Assembly (NCBI GenBank): GCA_900752535.1
Contig: CAADVV010000048.1
Span: 1-17,842 of the forward strand
Direction: 5' to 3'
DNA length: 17,842 bases
Source of the DNA: Bacteroidales bacterium
GTDB taxonomy: Bacteria; Bacteroidota; Bacteroidia; Bacteroidales; Muribaculaceae
Both the position numbers and the translations under genes were made by a program. A model generated the notes under the pieces. The model ran no database searches, had not been told where the DNA came from, and worked only from the letters and a program-made list of their open reading frames with translations. Positions 1-7,572 of this stretch are shown here, one piece after another. Every line of letters starts with the position of its first letter. Position 1 is the stretch's first letter.

Positions 1-138
1 ATTCAGTCAGTCATCATGTTGCCGGGTTATACCCACAACATCATCAACCTCTCGGACACCGAAGACCTCGTGACGGTCATGTACTGCAACGAAATTTTCG
101 ACCCCAATCACCCTGACACCTACTTTGACGAGGTATGA
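1..138 (+). CDS. capF: CapF/WbjC-type UDP-hexose reductase, C-terminal cupin end (partial)
   Basis: Only the last 45 codons are present; the gene runs off the left edge and is read in frame from base 1 to a TGA at 136-138. The fragment contains PGYTHNI, a run ending NLSDTEDLVTVM, and the terminal signature NEIFDPNHPDTY. These match the C-terminal cupin domain of CapF/WbjC/FnlB proteins as I know them. In that family the N-terminal SDR domain and C-terminal cupin convert the 4-keto-hexulose made by CapE toward UDP-N-acetyl-L-talosamine (6-deoxy), the substrate that CapG epimerises to UDP-N-acetyl-L-fucosamine. A CapG-type gene two positions downstream supports this role. The stop overlaps the next start as ATGA. 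GC content is clearly higher than in the following gene. The SDR half is not visible, so the assignment rests on the cupin end and the context. Confidence 0.8.
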   Translation: MQSVIMLPGYTHNIINLSDTEDLVTVMYCNEIFDPNHPDTYFDEV

Positions 139-1082
139 CTTTTTCATTAAGTAAAGGCACATCCAATACAATAAAGGTCGTTGCGGCGATAATGGTGATG
201 CTACACCACTATGCCCAATATATTTGTGTAAACAATATTTCAGATTCTATCTTCTATAGGGCTCTTTCAGCTCAGGCTGGATTTTTAGGCGTTGCCATCT
301 TCTTTTTTCTTTCCGGTTTCGGACTGATGGAGAGTGAACAGCGAAGCCATTTGGAATGCATAGATTTCTTCAAGAGAAGATTTCTAAAGGTATATTTACC
401 TGTTCTTATCGTGTCTATACTTTGGATGATAATAACCCCTTTTATTTTAAATGACTCTCCGTTCAGAGGAATTGAGATTGAAATGGGGGGGGGTAAAACG
501 CTGGTTATAAGCAACATATTTGTCAACTTCGGAGATGGCGTCCTATGGTTCATCAAAGTTTTAGTTTTTTTATATTTTCTGTTCTTTATCTATTCTTATA
601 TAAGAACTAAAAATAAAATAGGTTCAATACTGTTTCTCGTATTGGCTACCATCGGCTCAACCATATCCGCAACGTATATTCTTGCTGATTATACCTCAAT
701 TTCTGTCCCATTCTTTTTCTTAGGCGTCTTACTTTCTATAAATAAAAAGAATCAAGGTGTTATTCTTGCGATATCACTTCTGATAGTCATAACAATAGTC
801 GAGTTTGCTTCATATGAAAATCAGGCGCTTGTGAAACATTCGGCCATTAATGCCTTTGCTTTAGCTTTATTAATCCTTGCTTGTTCAATAAGAAAGATAG
901 AATTGAGAATCCCATCAGTAATAACAGTACTGTCATTCGATATATACCTAATTCATAACAAGGTATTAATGGCAATGAAGGCAAATACAGAAATAGTTGA
1001 ATTGTTACCATTTATAATCCTGACAATAATAGCAACTATTGGTTTCTATTTATTCCGTACCAAACTACTTAGAATAAAATGA
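135..1082 (+). CDS. Acyltransferase-3 family membrane O-acyltransferase (OafA-like) with poly-G tract
   Basis: A 315-residue multi-pass membrane protein. The N-terminus has the family's histidine motif (MLHHY, residues 22-26), followed by GVAIFFFLSGFGL (52-64), an RRFLKVYLP stretch (81-89) and several hydrophobic helices to the end. This order is typical of acyltransferase-3 (OafA/OatA membrane part) proteins, which move acetyl groups from the cytoplasm onto glycans; the length is slightly short but plausible for a protein without an extra SGNH domain. Likely role: O-acetylation of the repeat unit or polymer. It overlaps capF (ATGA at 135-138) and capG (ATGA at 1079-1082), so it separates two genes that act in successive steps. 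It is visibly AT-rich compared with both neighbours, suggesting separate acquisition. Codons 118-120 (Gly-Gly-Gly) lie in a run of nine G. The acyl group and target sugar cannot be read from sequence. Confidence 0.85.
   Translation: MTFSLSKGTSNTIKVVAAIMVMLHHYAQYICVNNISDSIFYRALSAQAGFLGVAIFFFLSGFGLMESEQRSHLECIDFFKRRFLKVYLPVLIVSILWMIITPFILNDSPFRGIEIEMGGGKTLVISNIFVNFGDGVLWFIKVLVFLYFLFFIYSYIRTKNKIGSILFLVLATIGSTISATYILADYTSISVPFFFLGVLLSINKKNQGVILAISLLIVITIVEFASYENQALVKHSAINAFALALLILACSIRKIELRIPSVITVLSFDIYLIHNKVLMAMKANTEIVELLPFIILTIIATIGFYLFRTKLLRIK
485..493 (+). repeat. G9 homopolymer inside the acyltransferase gene (candidate contingency tract)
   Basis: Nine consecutive G follow the AT of an ATG codon (483-485) in an otherwise AT-rich gene. 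In the present length the frame reads Met-Gly-Gly-Gly-Lys-Thr and stays open. Adding one G gives ATG GGG GGG GGG TAA, an immediate stop. Losing one G gives a TAA after seven further codons. Either change would leave a protein of about 120-125 residues without most membrane helices. Homopolymer tracts of this kind switch surface-glycan genes in other bacteria (e.g. Campylobacter, Helicobacter); switching here is inferred. Confidence 0.6.
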
Positions 1083-2257
1083 AGACAAATTATTCGGAGG
1101 TTAAGTTCTCGGAAAACGGTAAGCTCAAATTGTTGATAATCGTTGGAACGCGGCCTGAGATTATCCGCCTCGCGGCGACAATCAACAAGTGCCGCAAGTA
1201 TTTCGACGTGATTCTGGCCCATACAGGCCAGAACTACGACTACAATCTCAACGGCGTGTTCTTCAAGGACCTCAAGTTAGCTGACCCCGAGGTTTATATG
1301 GATGCTGTCGGCGATGACCTGGGCGCGACCGTCGGCAACATCATCAACTGCTCATATAAGCTGATGAACACCATCAGGCCCGACGCGTTGCTCATTCTCG
1401 GCGACACAAACTCTTGTCTCTCGGCCATTGCTGCCAAACGCCTTCACATCCCCATCTTCCACATGGAGGCCGGCAACCGCTGCAAGGACGAGTGTCTGCC
1501 CGAGGAGACCAACCGCCGCATTGTCGATATTATCTCAGACGTCAACCTCTGCTACAGTGAACATGCACGCCGTTATCTCGCAGACTGCGGACTTCCCAAG
1601 GAGCGTACATATGTAACGGGCTCACCGATGGCTGAAGTGCTTCACCAGAATCTCAAAGACATCGAGGCGAGCGACATCCACGCCCGTCTCGGTCTGGAGA
1701 AGGGAAAATACATATTGCTGTCGGCCCACCGGGAGGAAAATATCGACACGGAGAAGAACTTTCTCAGCCTTTTCAACGCCATCAACGCCATAGCCGAGAA
1801 GTATGACATGCCGATACTCTACAGCTGTCACCCGCGCTCGCGCAAGCGTCTCGAACAGTCAGGTTTCAAACTCGACCGACGCGTCATACAGCACGAACCT
1901 CTCGGCTTCCATGATTATAACTGCCTGCAGATGAATGCTGCGGCAGTAATCTCCGACTCAGGTACGCTGCCTGAAGAAAGCAGCTTCTTCACCTCCGTAG
2001 GCCATCCGTTCCCGGCCATCTGCATCCGCACGTCGACGGAACGACCCGAAGGCCTCGACAATGCCGGATTCATCCTGGCGGGCATCGATGAAAAATCTTT
2101 GCTCCAGGCCGTTGAGACAGCCATTGCGATGAACCGCAACCACGATGACGGCACACCGGTCGACGTCTATGTCGGTGAAAACGTTTCGAACATCGTCGTC
2201 AAAATCATCCAGTCATACGTCACCGTCGTCAACAAAATGGTCTGGCGCAAAGAATAA
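1079..2257 (+). CDS. capG: UDP-N-acetyl-L-fucosamine-type 2-epimerase (WecB/CapG/FnlC family)
   Basis: A 392-residue, cytoplasmic, non-hydrolysing UDP-HexNAc 2-epimerase. Visible motifs in order: GTRPEIIR (23-30), HTGQNYD (48-54), LGDTNS (107-112), EAGNRC (130-135), PEETNRRIVD (141-150), GSPMAEVL (181-188), AHREEN (216-221), SDSGTLPEE (292-300) and RTSTERPEG (317-325). The EAGNRC/PEETNRR and SDSGTLPEE variants resemble the FnlC/WbjD/CapG subgroup more than WecB, which typically has EAGLRT and SDSGG. With the CapF fragment upstream this points to the last step of UDP-L-FucNAc synthesis, C2 epimerisation of the L-talosamine intermediate. CapE is expected just outside the left edge. GC and codon choice resemble the capF end and differ sharply from the AT-rich genes on either side. 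Start chosen at the ATGA overlap (1079), which leaves the GTRPE motif about 22 residues in. Confidence 0.88.
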   Translation: MKTNYSEVKFSENGKLKLLIIVGTRPEIIRLAATINKCRKYFDVILAHTGQNYDYNLNGVFFKDLKLADPEVYMDAVGDDLGATVGNIINCSYKLMNTIRPDALLILGDTNSCLSAIAAKRLHIPIFHMEAGNRCKDECLPEETNRRIVDIISDVNLCYSEHARRYLADCGLPKERTYVTGSPMAEVLHQNLKDIEASDIHARLGLEKGKYILLSAHREENIDTEKNFLSLFNAINAIAEKYDMPILYSCHPRSRKRLEQSGFKLDRRVIQHEPLGFHDYNCLQMNAAAVISDSGTLPEESSFFTSVGHPFPAICIRTSTERPEGLDNAGFILAGIDEKSLLQAVETAIAMNRNHDDGTPVDVYVGENVSNIVVKIIQSYVTVVNKMVWRKE

Positions 2258-2267
2258 TCTAATTCCG

Positions 2268-3446
2268 ATGATAAAACATCCTTTATTTATTCTGACAGCC
2301 TATCCGAATTTAGGAGGCATTGAGAATGTCACCACTTCCATTGCAAGTGATTTATATCGGAATCATGGGATAGAAATCGATGTTTTTTCTTTTATTAGTA
2401 ATGACCAATATGCTGATTTAATTCCGAATGGAATAAAAATGCATGAACCAATAATTAGCGGTGGATTTAAAAGTTTTGAGAACCAAGGAGCTATTGAACG
2501 TGTAGCAAAAGAAAATCAGGTTGATGCAATTATATATCAAGATTCGTATGCGCCGAGTCACGAAATCGTAATGAATGCTTCGAAGAATTTAGGGATTCCG
2601 TTAATTGTCTTTGAACACAATACGCCTGATTATGGCCTTAGGCCGAGACATTATGGAATAAAAAAAGAATCTAAATCGATAATAATCAATTCTATTTGCA
2701 AAGTATTATATTCACTCCTAAATTCGATAAAAGCACTAAAGAATAAGAAAACATTGATTAATCGAAAGCGTTTCTTGTATAATGCAAGTGACCGATATGT
2801 TCTTCTCTCTGAGAAGTTTGTGCCAATATTCAAAGAATTAGTTCCTACTGCAGGTAGACCAAAATTGACAGTAATTAATAATCCCATCAAAGCCAAGGAT
2901 ATATCTGAATATAAATTAAAAGAAAACATTATTTTCTGTGCTGCGCGTCTCGTTCCTCAGAAAAATATCGAGGAGATGCTCTATATATGGTTAAAAATAT
3001 ATGCATCTGCTCCCGATTGGAAGTTCATAGTAGCCGGCACCGGACCAAATATGGAATATTTAAAGAGTCTCGCTCAGAAGTTAGGGGTTAGGGGTATTGA
3101 ATTCGTTGGCTATGTTGATCCGACTGACTATTATAAGAAATCCAAAATATTCTGGATGACTTCTCTTTTTGAAGGCTTTGGCCTCACTTTAGTGGAAGCC
3201 CAGACTTACGGATGCGTGCCAATTGCATACGACAGTTTTGCGTCTGCCTCTGATATCATAACTAATGGGAAAAATGGTTTCCTGATAAAAAATGGAGATA
3301 GAAAGGCATTCATTAAAGCAACTCTTAAACTAATAATTGATGGAAATCTATGGAATCAAATGTCACAAGAGTCAATCAATAATTATGAGAAGTTTGAAAC
3401 AAAAACCACGGTAAAGAAATGGTTGAATTTATTTTCCTCCATATGA
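2268..3446 (+). CDS. Glycosyltransferase family 4
   Basis: A GT-B fold glycosyltransferase of 392 residues. The open frame extends upstream into capG, but the ATG at 2268, 10 bases after the capG stop, gives a normal N-terminus, with YPNLGGIENV at 12-21 as the glycine-rich acceptor-side loop. The C-terminal half has AARLVPQKN (225-233), VAGTGP (255-260) and the EX7E motif EGFGLTLVE (302-310), followed by GKNGFLI (334-340), as in retaining GT4 enzymes that use a nucleotide sugar at the inner membrane face. It probably adds one sugar to the undecaprenyl-linked repeat unit. Donor and linkage cannot be predicted; as the first glycosyltransferase after capG it is a candidate for L-FucNAc transfer, but that is only positional. 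It is AT-rich, marking the left boundary of the variable core. Confidence 0.87.
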   Translation: MIKHPLFILTAYPNLGGIENVTTSIASDLYRNHGIEIDVFSFISNDQYADLIPNGIKMHEPIISGGFKSFENQGAIERVAKENQVDAIIYQDSYAPSHEIVMNASKNLGIPLIVFEHNTPDYGLRPRHYGIKKESKSIIINSICKVLYSLLNSIKALKNKKTLINRKRFLYNASDRYVLLSEKFVPIFKELVPTAGRPKLTVINNPIKAKDISEYKLKENIIFCAARLVPQKNIEEMLYIWLKIYASAPDWKFIVAGTGPNMEYLKSLAQKLGVRGIEFVGYVDPTDYYKKSKIFWMTSLFEGFGLTLVEAQTYGCVPIAYDSFASASDIITNGKNGFLIKNGDRKAFIKATLKLIIDGNLWNQMSQESINNYEKFETKTTVKKWLNLFSSI

Positions 3447-3467
3447 TGACATATACTTCACTCAGAC

Positions 3468-4670
3468 ATGAGGATACTTCAAATTAATGCGACATACGGT
3501 AACGGGAGTACCGGAACCATCGTAAAAGACATCCAGGAACTCTGTTTAAAGAATGGGGTTGAATGTCGAACTGCTTATGCATATACCTCAGTTCCCGAAA
3601 ATACTTTCAAAGGATATAAAATTGGTTCGACTGTTGAGAACAAAATCCATGCTTTACTCTCAAGGATTAACGGGAAGTCAGGTTACTTTTCTTATTTTTC
3701 GACTAAGCATCTTATAAAAATCATTGACGAATATAAACCTGATGTAGTTAATTTTCATAATCTCCACAGTAACTATGTCAATTTGCCGATGTTGCTTAAA
3801 GCTCTGGCAAAACGAGATATTCCAACAGTTGTAACCTTGCACGATTGTTGGTTCTTCACGGGAGGATGCGTGCATTATACAGGAATAGGGTGTAACAAGT
3901 GGTTGACGGATTGCAGAAATTGTCCCAAAAAGCTGAAAGATACACCTGCTTATTTCAAGGATAAGGCCTTTGCGATTCTGGCAGACAGGTATAGATTTTT
4001 TGGCGACATTCCACGGTTGTATCTTGTCGGCGTTTCAAAATGGATAATGTCTGAAGCGGCCAAAACGGTTTTTAAGAACGCTGACTGTCGGTTTATTCAC
4101 AATGGGGTCAATACAGAAATTTTTAAACCAATTCAGTCACGTCTTCGTCAACGACTCGGCATTGAGGATAAATATGTGATTTTAGGAGCAGCTAATAAAT
4201 GGTTTTCTCCGGATAATTCCCGCCTGTTAAGCAAGACTGTAGATTCGCTTACCGATAGTGAGACACTTCTTTTGTTTGGGTGTACTGAGGAACAAAAGAG
4301 AATGGCTCTACCACATGTGATAACATACGGTTTCACCACGAATAAGACCGAAATGGCCGAGCTTTACGGCATTGCTGATGTGTTTGCCAATTGTTCACAT
4401 GAGGATACTTTGCCTACTGTGAATCTTGAATCTCAGTCTTGTGGGACTCCAGTCGTATCATACAACAACACCGGCTTGAAGGAATCCACACATCCGGAAT
4501 ATGGACTTTCGATAGAAACAGATAACATAGATTCATTCGTATCGGCGCTCAAGAGTATGAAGGGTAGGAAAGAAATAGTTGCGGGAGAACTGCGGGAATG
4601 GATTAAGCTTAATTTCGATATCAAGCGTAATTATCTGGAGTATATAAATCTTTACAAAGAGATAAAATGA
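3468..4670 (+). CDS. Glycosyltransferase family 4 (WcaL/WcaC-like) with cysteine cluster
   Basis: A 400-residue GT-B protein. The N-terminal domain opens with RILQIN and the loop GNGSTG (11-16), followed by VVNFHNLH (93-100). A cysteine-rich insert follows HDCW (125-128), with Cys127, Cys134, Cys142, Cys149 and Cys152; this HDCW...GC...C..CP arrangement recurs in a GT4 subgroup of colanic-acid/capsule glycosyltransferases. The C-terminal domain shows HEDTLPTVNLESQSCGTPVVSY (311-332), the subgroup's form of the acidic EX7E region with an ED.LP variant. It should add one sugar to the lipid-linked oligosaccharide. It lies 21 bases after the previous gene and overlaps the downstream deacetylase by ATGA at 4667-4670, so the two may modify the same residue. 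Whether the cysteines bind metal or form disulphides is not decidable here. Confidence 0.87.
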   Translation: MRILQINATYGNGSTGTIVKDIQELCLKNGVECRTAYAYTSVPENTFKGYKIGSTVENKIHALLSRINGKSGYFSYFSTKHLIKIIDEYKPDVVNFHNLHSNYVNLPMLLKALAKRDIPTVVTLHDCWFFTGGCVHYTGIGCNKWLTDCRNCPKKLKDTPAYFKDKAFAILADRYRFFGDIPRLYLVGVSKWIMSEAAKTVFKNADCRFIHNGVNTEIFKPIQSRLRQRLGIEDKYVILGAANKWFSPDNSRLLSKTVDSLTDSETLLLFGCTEEQKRMALPHVITYGFTTNKTEMAELYGIADVFANCSHEDTLPTVNLESQSCGTPVVSYNNTGLKESTHPEYGLSIETDNIDSFVSALKSMKGRKEIVAGELREWIKLNFDIKRNYLEYINLYKEIK

Positions 4671-5446
4671 AAGGAATAAAGAAAGTATTATATGTTGATA
4701 TTATTCCTTTGATAGGTCGTATTTTTCATAAAAGGAATAAATACGTAAACGTAATATATTATCACGACATCGTTAAGAATAATAATGAAGGAGAGACATA
4801 TATGCGCACTCCATACAGCCTTTTTAAGGGGCAGATGGAATATATAAAGGCTCAGGGTTATGAAACATTACGGTTTGACGACCTGACTAATGAGATATGC
4901 CGGAAAAAAAGCAAAAAAGGAATTCTGATTTGTTTTGACGACGGATGGAAATCGAACTATGAGATGATATTCGACCTGATGAAGTCTTTGGGCTTGAAAT
5001 GCAATATCTTTCTCACTGCTGGAAAGATAGGAATTGATAAGGATTATCTGACATGGGAAAACGTAAAAACAATGCATAAGTCAGGACTGGTCGGTTTTGG
5101 CGCCCATACATATACGCATCCCAATCTTTCGGACCTGTACAATAAAGATATGAAGCATGAGATAAACGATACTAATGCTTTAATAGCCCAACATTTAGAT
5201 GTCGATGTTCATGATTTCTGTTTCCCGTTTGGGGCACATTCGAAAACAACAATCGACTATTTTATTGAAAATCACCCGTATGACAGAATATATACCTCCA
5301 ATATGGATTACAGTAGGGAAGCAAACGAAGTGATTATTTTTGGGCGAAACGGTATAAATTGTGCAGAACCGATGTCTGTGTTCAGAAATAAACTGAAAGG
5401 ATACTATAACGTTTTTAGCAGCCTCGGCCGATTCCTAAAGCATTAA
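4667..5446 (+). CDS. Polysaccharide deacetylase, NodB/CE4 family
   Basis: A 259-residue protein with the CE4 core. CFDDGW (89-94) corresponds to the TFDDG motif, with Asp91 as likely base and Asp92 as metal ligand. HTYTH (147-151) supplies the two metal-binding histidines. FCFPFGA (184-190) stands where the family usually has an arginine-containing R.P.G motif; that arginine is replaced, which is worth noting. The first ~30 residues include a hydrophobic stretch (VLYVDIIPLIGRIF, 7-20) but no clear cleavable signal peptide, so it may act at the cytoplasmic membrane face on nucleotide- or lipid-linked N-acetylamino sugars. ATGA coupling to the preceding glycosyltransferase suggests it works on a sugar added by that enzyme. 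It would leave a free amine, giving a positively charged glycan. A second CE4 gene lies at 12909. Deacetylation is inferred from motifs only. Confidence 0.84.
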   Translation: MKGIKKVLYVDIIPLIGRIFHKRNKYVNVIYYHDIVKNNNEGETYMRTPYSLFKGQMEYIKAQGYETLRFDDLTNEICRKKSKKGILICFDDGWKSNYEMIFDLMKSLGLKCNIFLTAGKIGIDKDYLTWENVKTMHKSGLVGFGAHTYTHPNLSDLYNKDMKHEINDTNALIAQHLDVDVHDFCFPFGAHSKTTIDYFIENHPYDRIYTSNMDYSREANEVIIFGRNGINCAEPMSVFRNKLKGYYNVFSSLGRFLKH

Positions 5447-5451
5447 TAGCG

Positions 5452-6198
5452 ATGGAGATAATATGTAAATATTCAACAGAGGCAGATGACAAATTCATCT
5501 CCGACTTCATCTCAGTGCAAAATGCTGTTTTTGGGGGATATACCCTAAAGCATTTTAATCATAAATTCAGGGAAAATATCTATGGGCCCTCGGTTCTTGC
5601 GGTTGTTTATAATGATTCGGGTAATCCTATCGCGGCAAGGGCATTATGGCGAAATGATATTGACGGGCGCGAGTGCTATCAGCCCGGAGACACTTGCGTG
5701 CTAAAAGAGGCACGTGGAAAAGGTGTGTTTTCTCAAATGACCATTCAGGCAATCAAGCTTCTTCCTCCAGAATCGGTTATATATAATTTCCCCAACCAGA
5801 ATTCTTATCCAGGCTACAAAAAACTTGGTTGGGATGATAGGGCGAGTTATCATTTAGTTCTTCTTACAGACAATAGAGCCTATTCAAAAGAACATCCGAC
5901 GCAGATAGACGAACGATATTTTGACTGGTGGGTGAAGCCTGCTCCCGGTATACACCATATCCATAAAGGTGCAAAATATTATCTCGTTAAAGCGGGTCCC
6001 CGTCGCTTTTGCTATACTGTTATTGGCGAAGTTTCGGAAGATCTTGCAAAACAAATGCCGAAACTACGTGTGCCCGCGCTGATATTCTATAAATCCTGCA
6101 GAGTCACGTTTTATAATAAACGATTCGCCACTTCCTATGTCGTTTCAAAGGATAGTGATATCTCCTATGTCCCGACATGGAAAATAGACGCGCTATGA
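5452..6198 (+). CDS. GNAT-fold N-acyltransferase
   Basis: A 248-residue protein starting 5 bases after the deacetylase stop. The N-terminal half has the GNAT order: a hydrophobic strand VLAVVYNDSGNPIAARAL (48-65), then TCVLKEARGKGVF (81-93), where RGKG is the acetyl-CoA pyrophosphate-binding loop (motif A). NFPNQNSYPGYKKLGW (112-127) is the usual C-terminal motif B, in which a GYKKLGW turn closes the cofactor site. The remaining ~120 residues are less conserved and may bind the acceptor. Related GNATs in polysaccharide clusters acylate amino groups of sugars or sugar nucleotides. Placed directly after a deacetylase, it could re-acylate the freed amine with a different acyl group; this is an inference from gene order. 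It overlaps the flippase by ATGA at 6195-6198. Confidence 0.78.
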   Translation: MEIICKYSTEADDKFISDFISVQNAVFGGYTLKHFNHKFRENIYGPSVLAVVYNDSGNPIAARALWRNDIDGRECYQPGDTCVLKEARGKGVFSQMTIQAIKLLPPESVIYNFPNQNSYPGYKKLGWDDRASYHLVLLTDNRAYSKEHPTQIDERYFDWWVKPAPGIHHIHKGAKYYLVKAGPRRFCYTVIGEVSEDLAKQMPKLRVPALIFYKSCRVTFYNKRFATSYVVSKDSDISYVPTWKIDAL

Positions 6199-7565
6199 CA
6201 TTTCGTTTTCTGAAATCAATCCCCTTTATCAGACATATATTAGACGGCAGTGAACGTTCACGCAGCGTGTCGATGAATGCGGGAGCATCACTTGTCATCA
6301 AAGTGGTTGCAATGCTGATTCAGTTTGTTCAGGTCCCGGTAGTCTTGTCCTATCTTGATGATGCGTCGTATGGCGTTTATCTGACGATCAGCTCTATCGT
6401 GTTATGGACTCATAATTTTGATTTCGGATTGGGACAGGGCCTGCGATACAAACTGACTCAGGCCATATCTCTTAGGCAAACGGAGATCGCGAAAAAGCTC
6501 GTAAGCACATCATATGTTTCTCTTTCGGTCATTATGGGGAGCTTGCTGGTCATTTTGTGTGCCTTATGTCCACTGATAGATTGGCAAAGTCTTTTCAACT
6601 ATACCGAGTGTGATAATATCGAACTGACTTGGTGCGTAACCATCGTTTTAGCATCCTTTTTGATTCGCTTTGTATTAGAGATGATAACCTACATTCTCCA
6701 GGCGAATCAACGGACAGCAGTCTCGACGATTTTTCATCCGATTGCCAATATCATTTCCGTAATTGGAGTTTTGGTTTTGAAGTTGTTTTCATATAGTTCA
6801 TTGATATTGGCATGTGCGATGCTGGCAATACCTTATACAATAGTGATATTGTCAGCCAACCTGATATTATTTGCTAAAAAATACAGGTCCATAGCTCCCC
6901 GAATTAAGGATTATGACAAGAAGTATCTGAAGGATATCTATAGTTTAGGACTAAAGTTCTTTGTCAGTTCTTTGGCCGGATTGGTCATATTCAATACTTC
7001 AAGCATACTAATTTCTCATTATCTCAGTCCTGCCGATACAACTGTATATAACACAGCCTTTATGTACATGGGGGCTATAACTACCTTTATAGGGGTATTG
7101 TCTACACCAATGATGGCCGGAATTACTGACGCTTTTGTAAAGAATGACCTCGCCTGGCTTCGCAATTCATTCAGAAAATTTTCTCAAATAACCATTTTCG
7201 GATGTCTGTGCGTCTTTATACTAATGGCAATATCCCCGGTCGTATATAATATATGGCTTGGAGATAAGCTTTTTATCCCCTTCTCTGTCACTTTTAGTCT
7301 CGCCATATATTTCATCGGAAATCTATGGTCGTCACAGTTAAATTGTTATGTGACCGGTGCAGGAAAAGCTTATCTAAGTATGGTCATATCCTGGGTGAAA
7401 ATAATATGCTTTATACCGGTCACAATCTTATTGATGAAATGGCTAGGGCTTATCGGATTAATCTTGTCCACAATTCTAGTTAATACACTTCCAACCATAT
7501 TTATATGTGCCATCCAATCTAAGATGATTATTAACGGCACTCTTTTTGGCGTTTGGAACAAATAG
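6195..7565 (+). CDS. wzx: Wzx-type polysaccharide repeat-unit flippase
   Basis: A polytopic inner-membrane protein of 456 residues, with about 12 hydrophobic segments spread along the sequence, as expected for the MOP/PST flippase superfamily. A soluble start is followed by helix one (MNAGASLVIKVVAMLIQFVQ region). The motif DFGLGQGLR (76-84) matches the family's loop after the second helix (D-x-G-L-G-x-x-L-R). An in-frame ATG also exists at 6177, but 6195 forms an ATGA overlap with the preceding gene and gives a standard N-terminus, so 6195 is preferred. It moves the completed undecaprenyl-PP-linked repeat unit from the cytoplasmic to the periplasmic leaflet. Together with the downstream Wzy it defines this as a Wzy-dependent pathway. 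The symbol is assigned by family and context. Confidence 0.86.
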   Translation: MTFRFLKSIPFIRHILDGSERSRSVSMNAGASLVIKVVAMLIQFVQVPVVLSYLDDASYGVYLTISSIVLWTHNFDFGLGQGLRYKLTQAISLRQTEIAKKLVSTSYVSLSVIMGSLLVILCALCPLIDWQSLFNYTECDNIELTWCVTIVLASFLIRFVLEMITYILQANQRTAVSTIFHPIANIISVIGVLVLKLFSYSSLILACAMLAIPYTIVILSANLILFAKKYRSIAPRIKDYDKKYLKDIYSLGLKFFVSSLAGLVIFNTSSILISHYLSPADTTVYNTAFMYMGAITTFIGVLSTPMMAGITDAFVKNDLAWLRNSFRKFSQITIFGCLCVFILMAISPVVYNIWLGDKLFIPFSVTFSLAIYFIGNLWSSQLNCYVTGAGKAYLSMVISWVKIICFIPVTILLMKWLGLIGLILSTILVNTLPTIFICAIQSKMIINGTLFGVWNK

Positions 7566-7572
7566 TGAACTT

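Noticed and set aside
2145..2267. Upstream extension of the GT4 gene into capG
   Set aside because: The extra residues are a Ser/Thr-rich out-of-frame reading of capG. ATG 2268 gives the normal family N-terminus after the capG stop.
7546..7572. TTG start for the GT-A-like transferase inside wzx
   Set aside because: ATG at 7573 lies just after the wzx stop and precedes the conserved VLFMVFNRP strand at normal distance.
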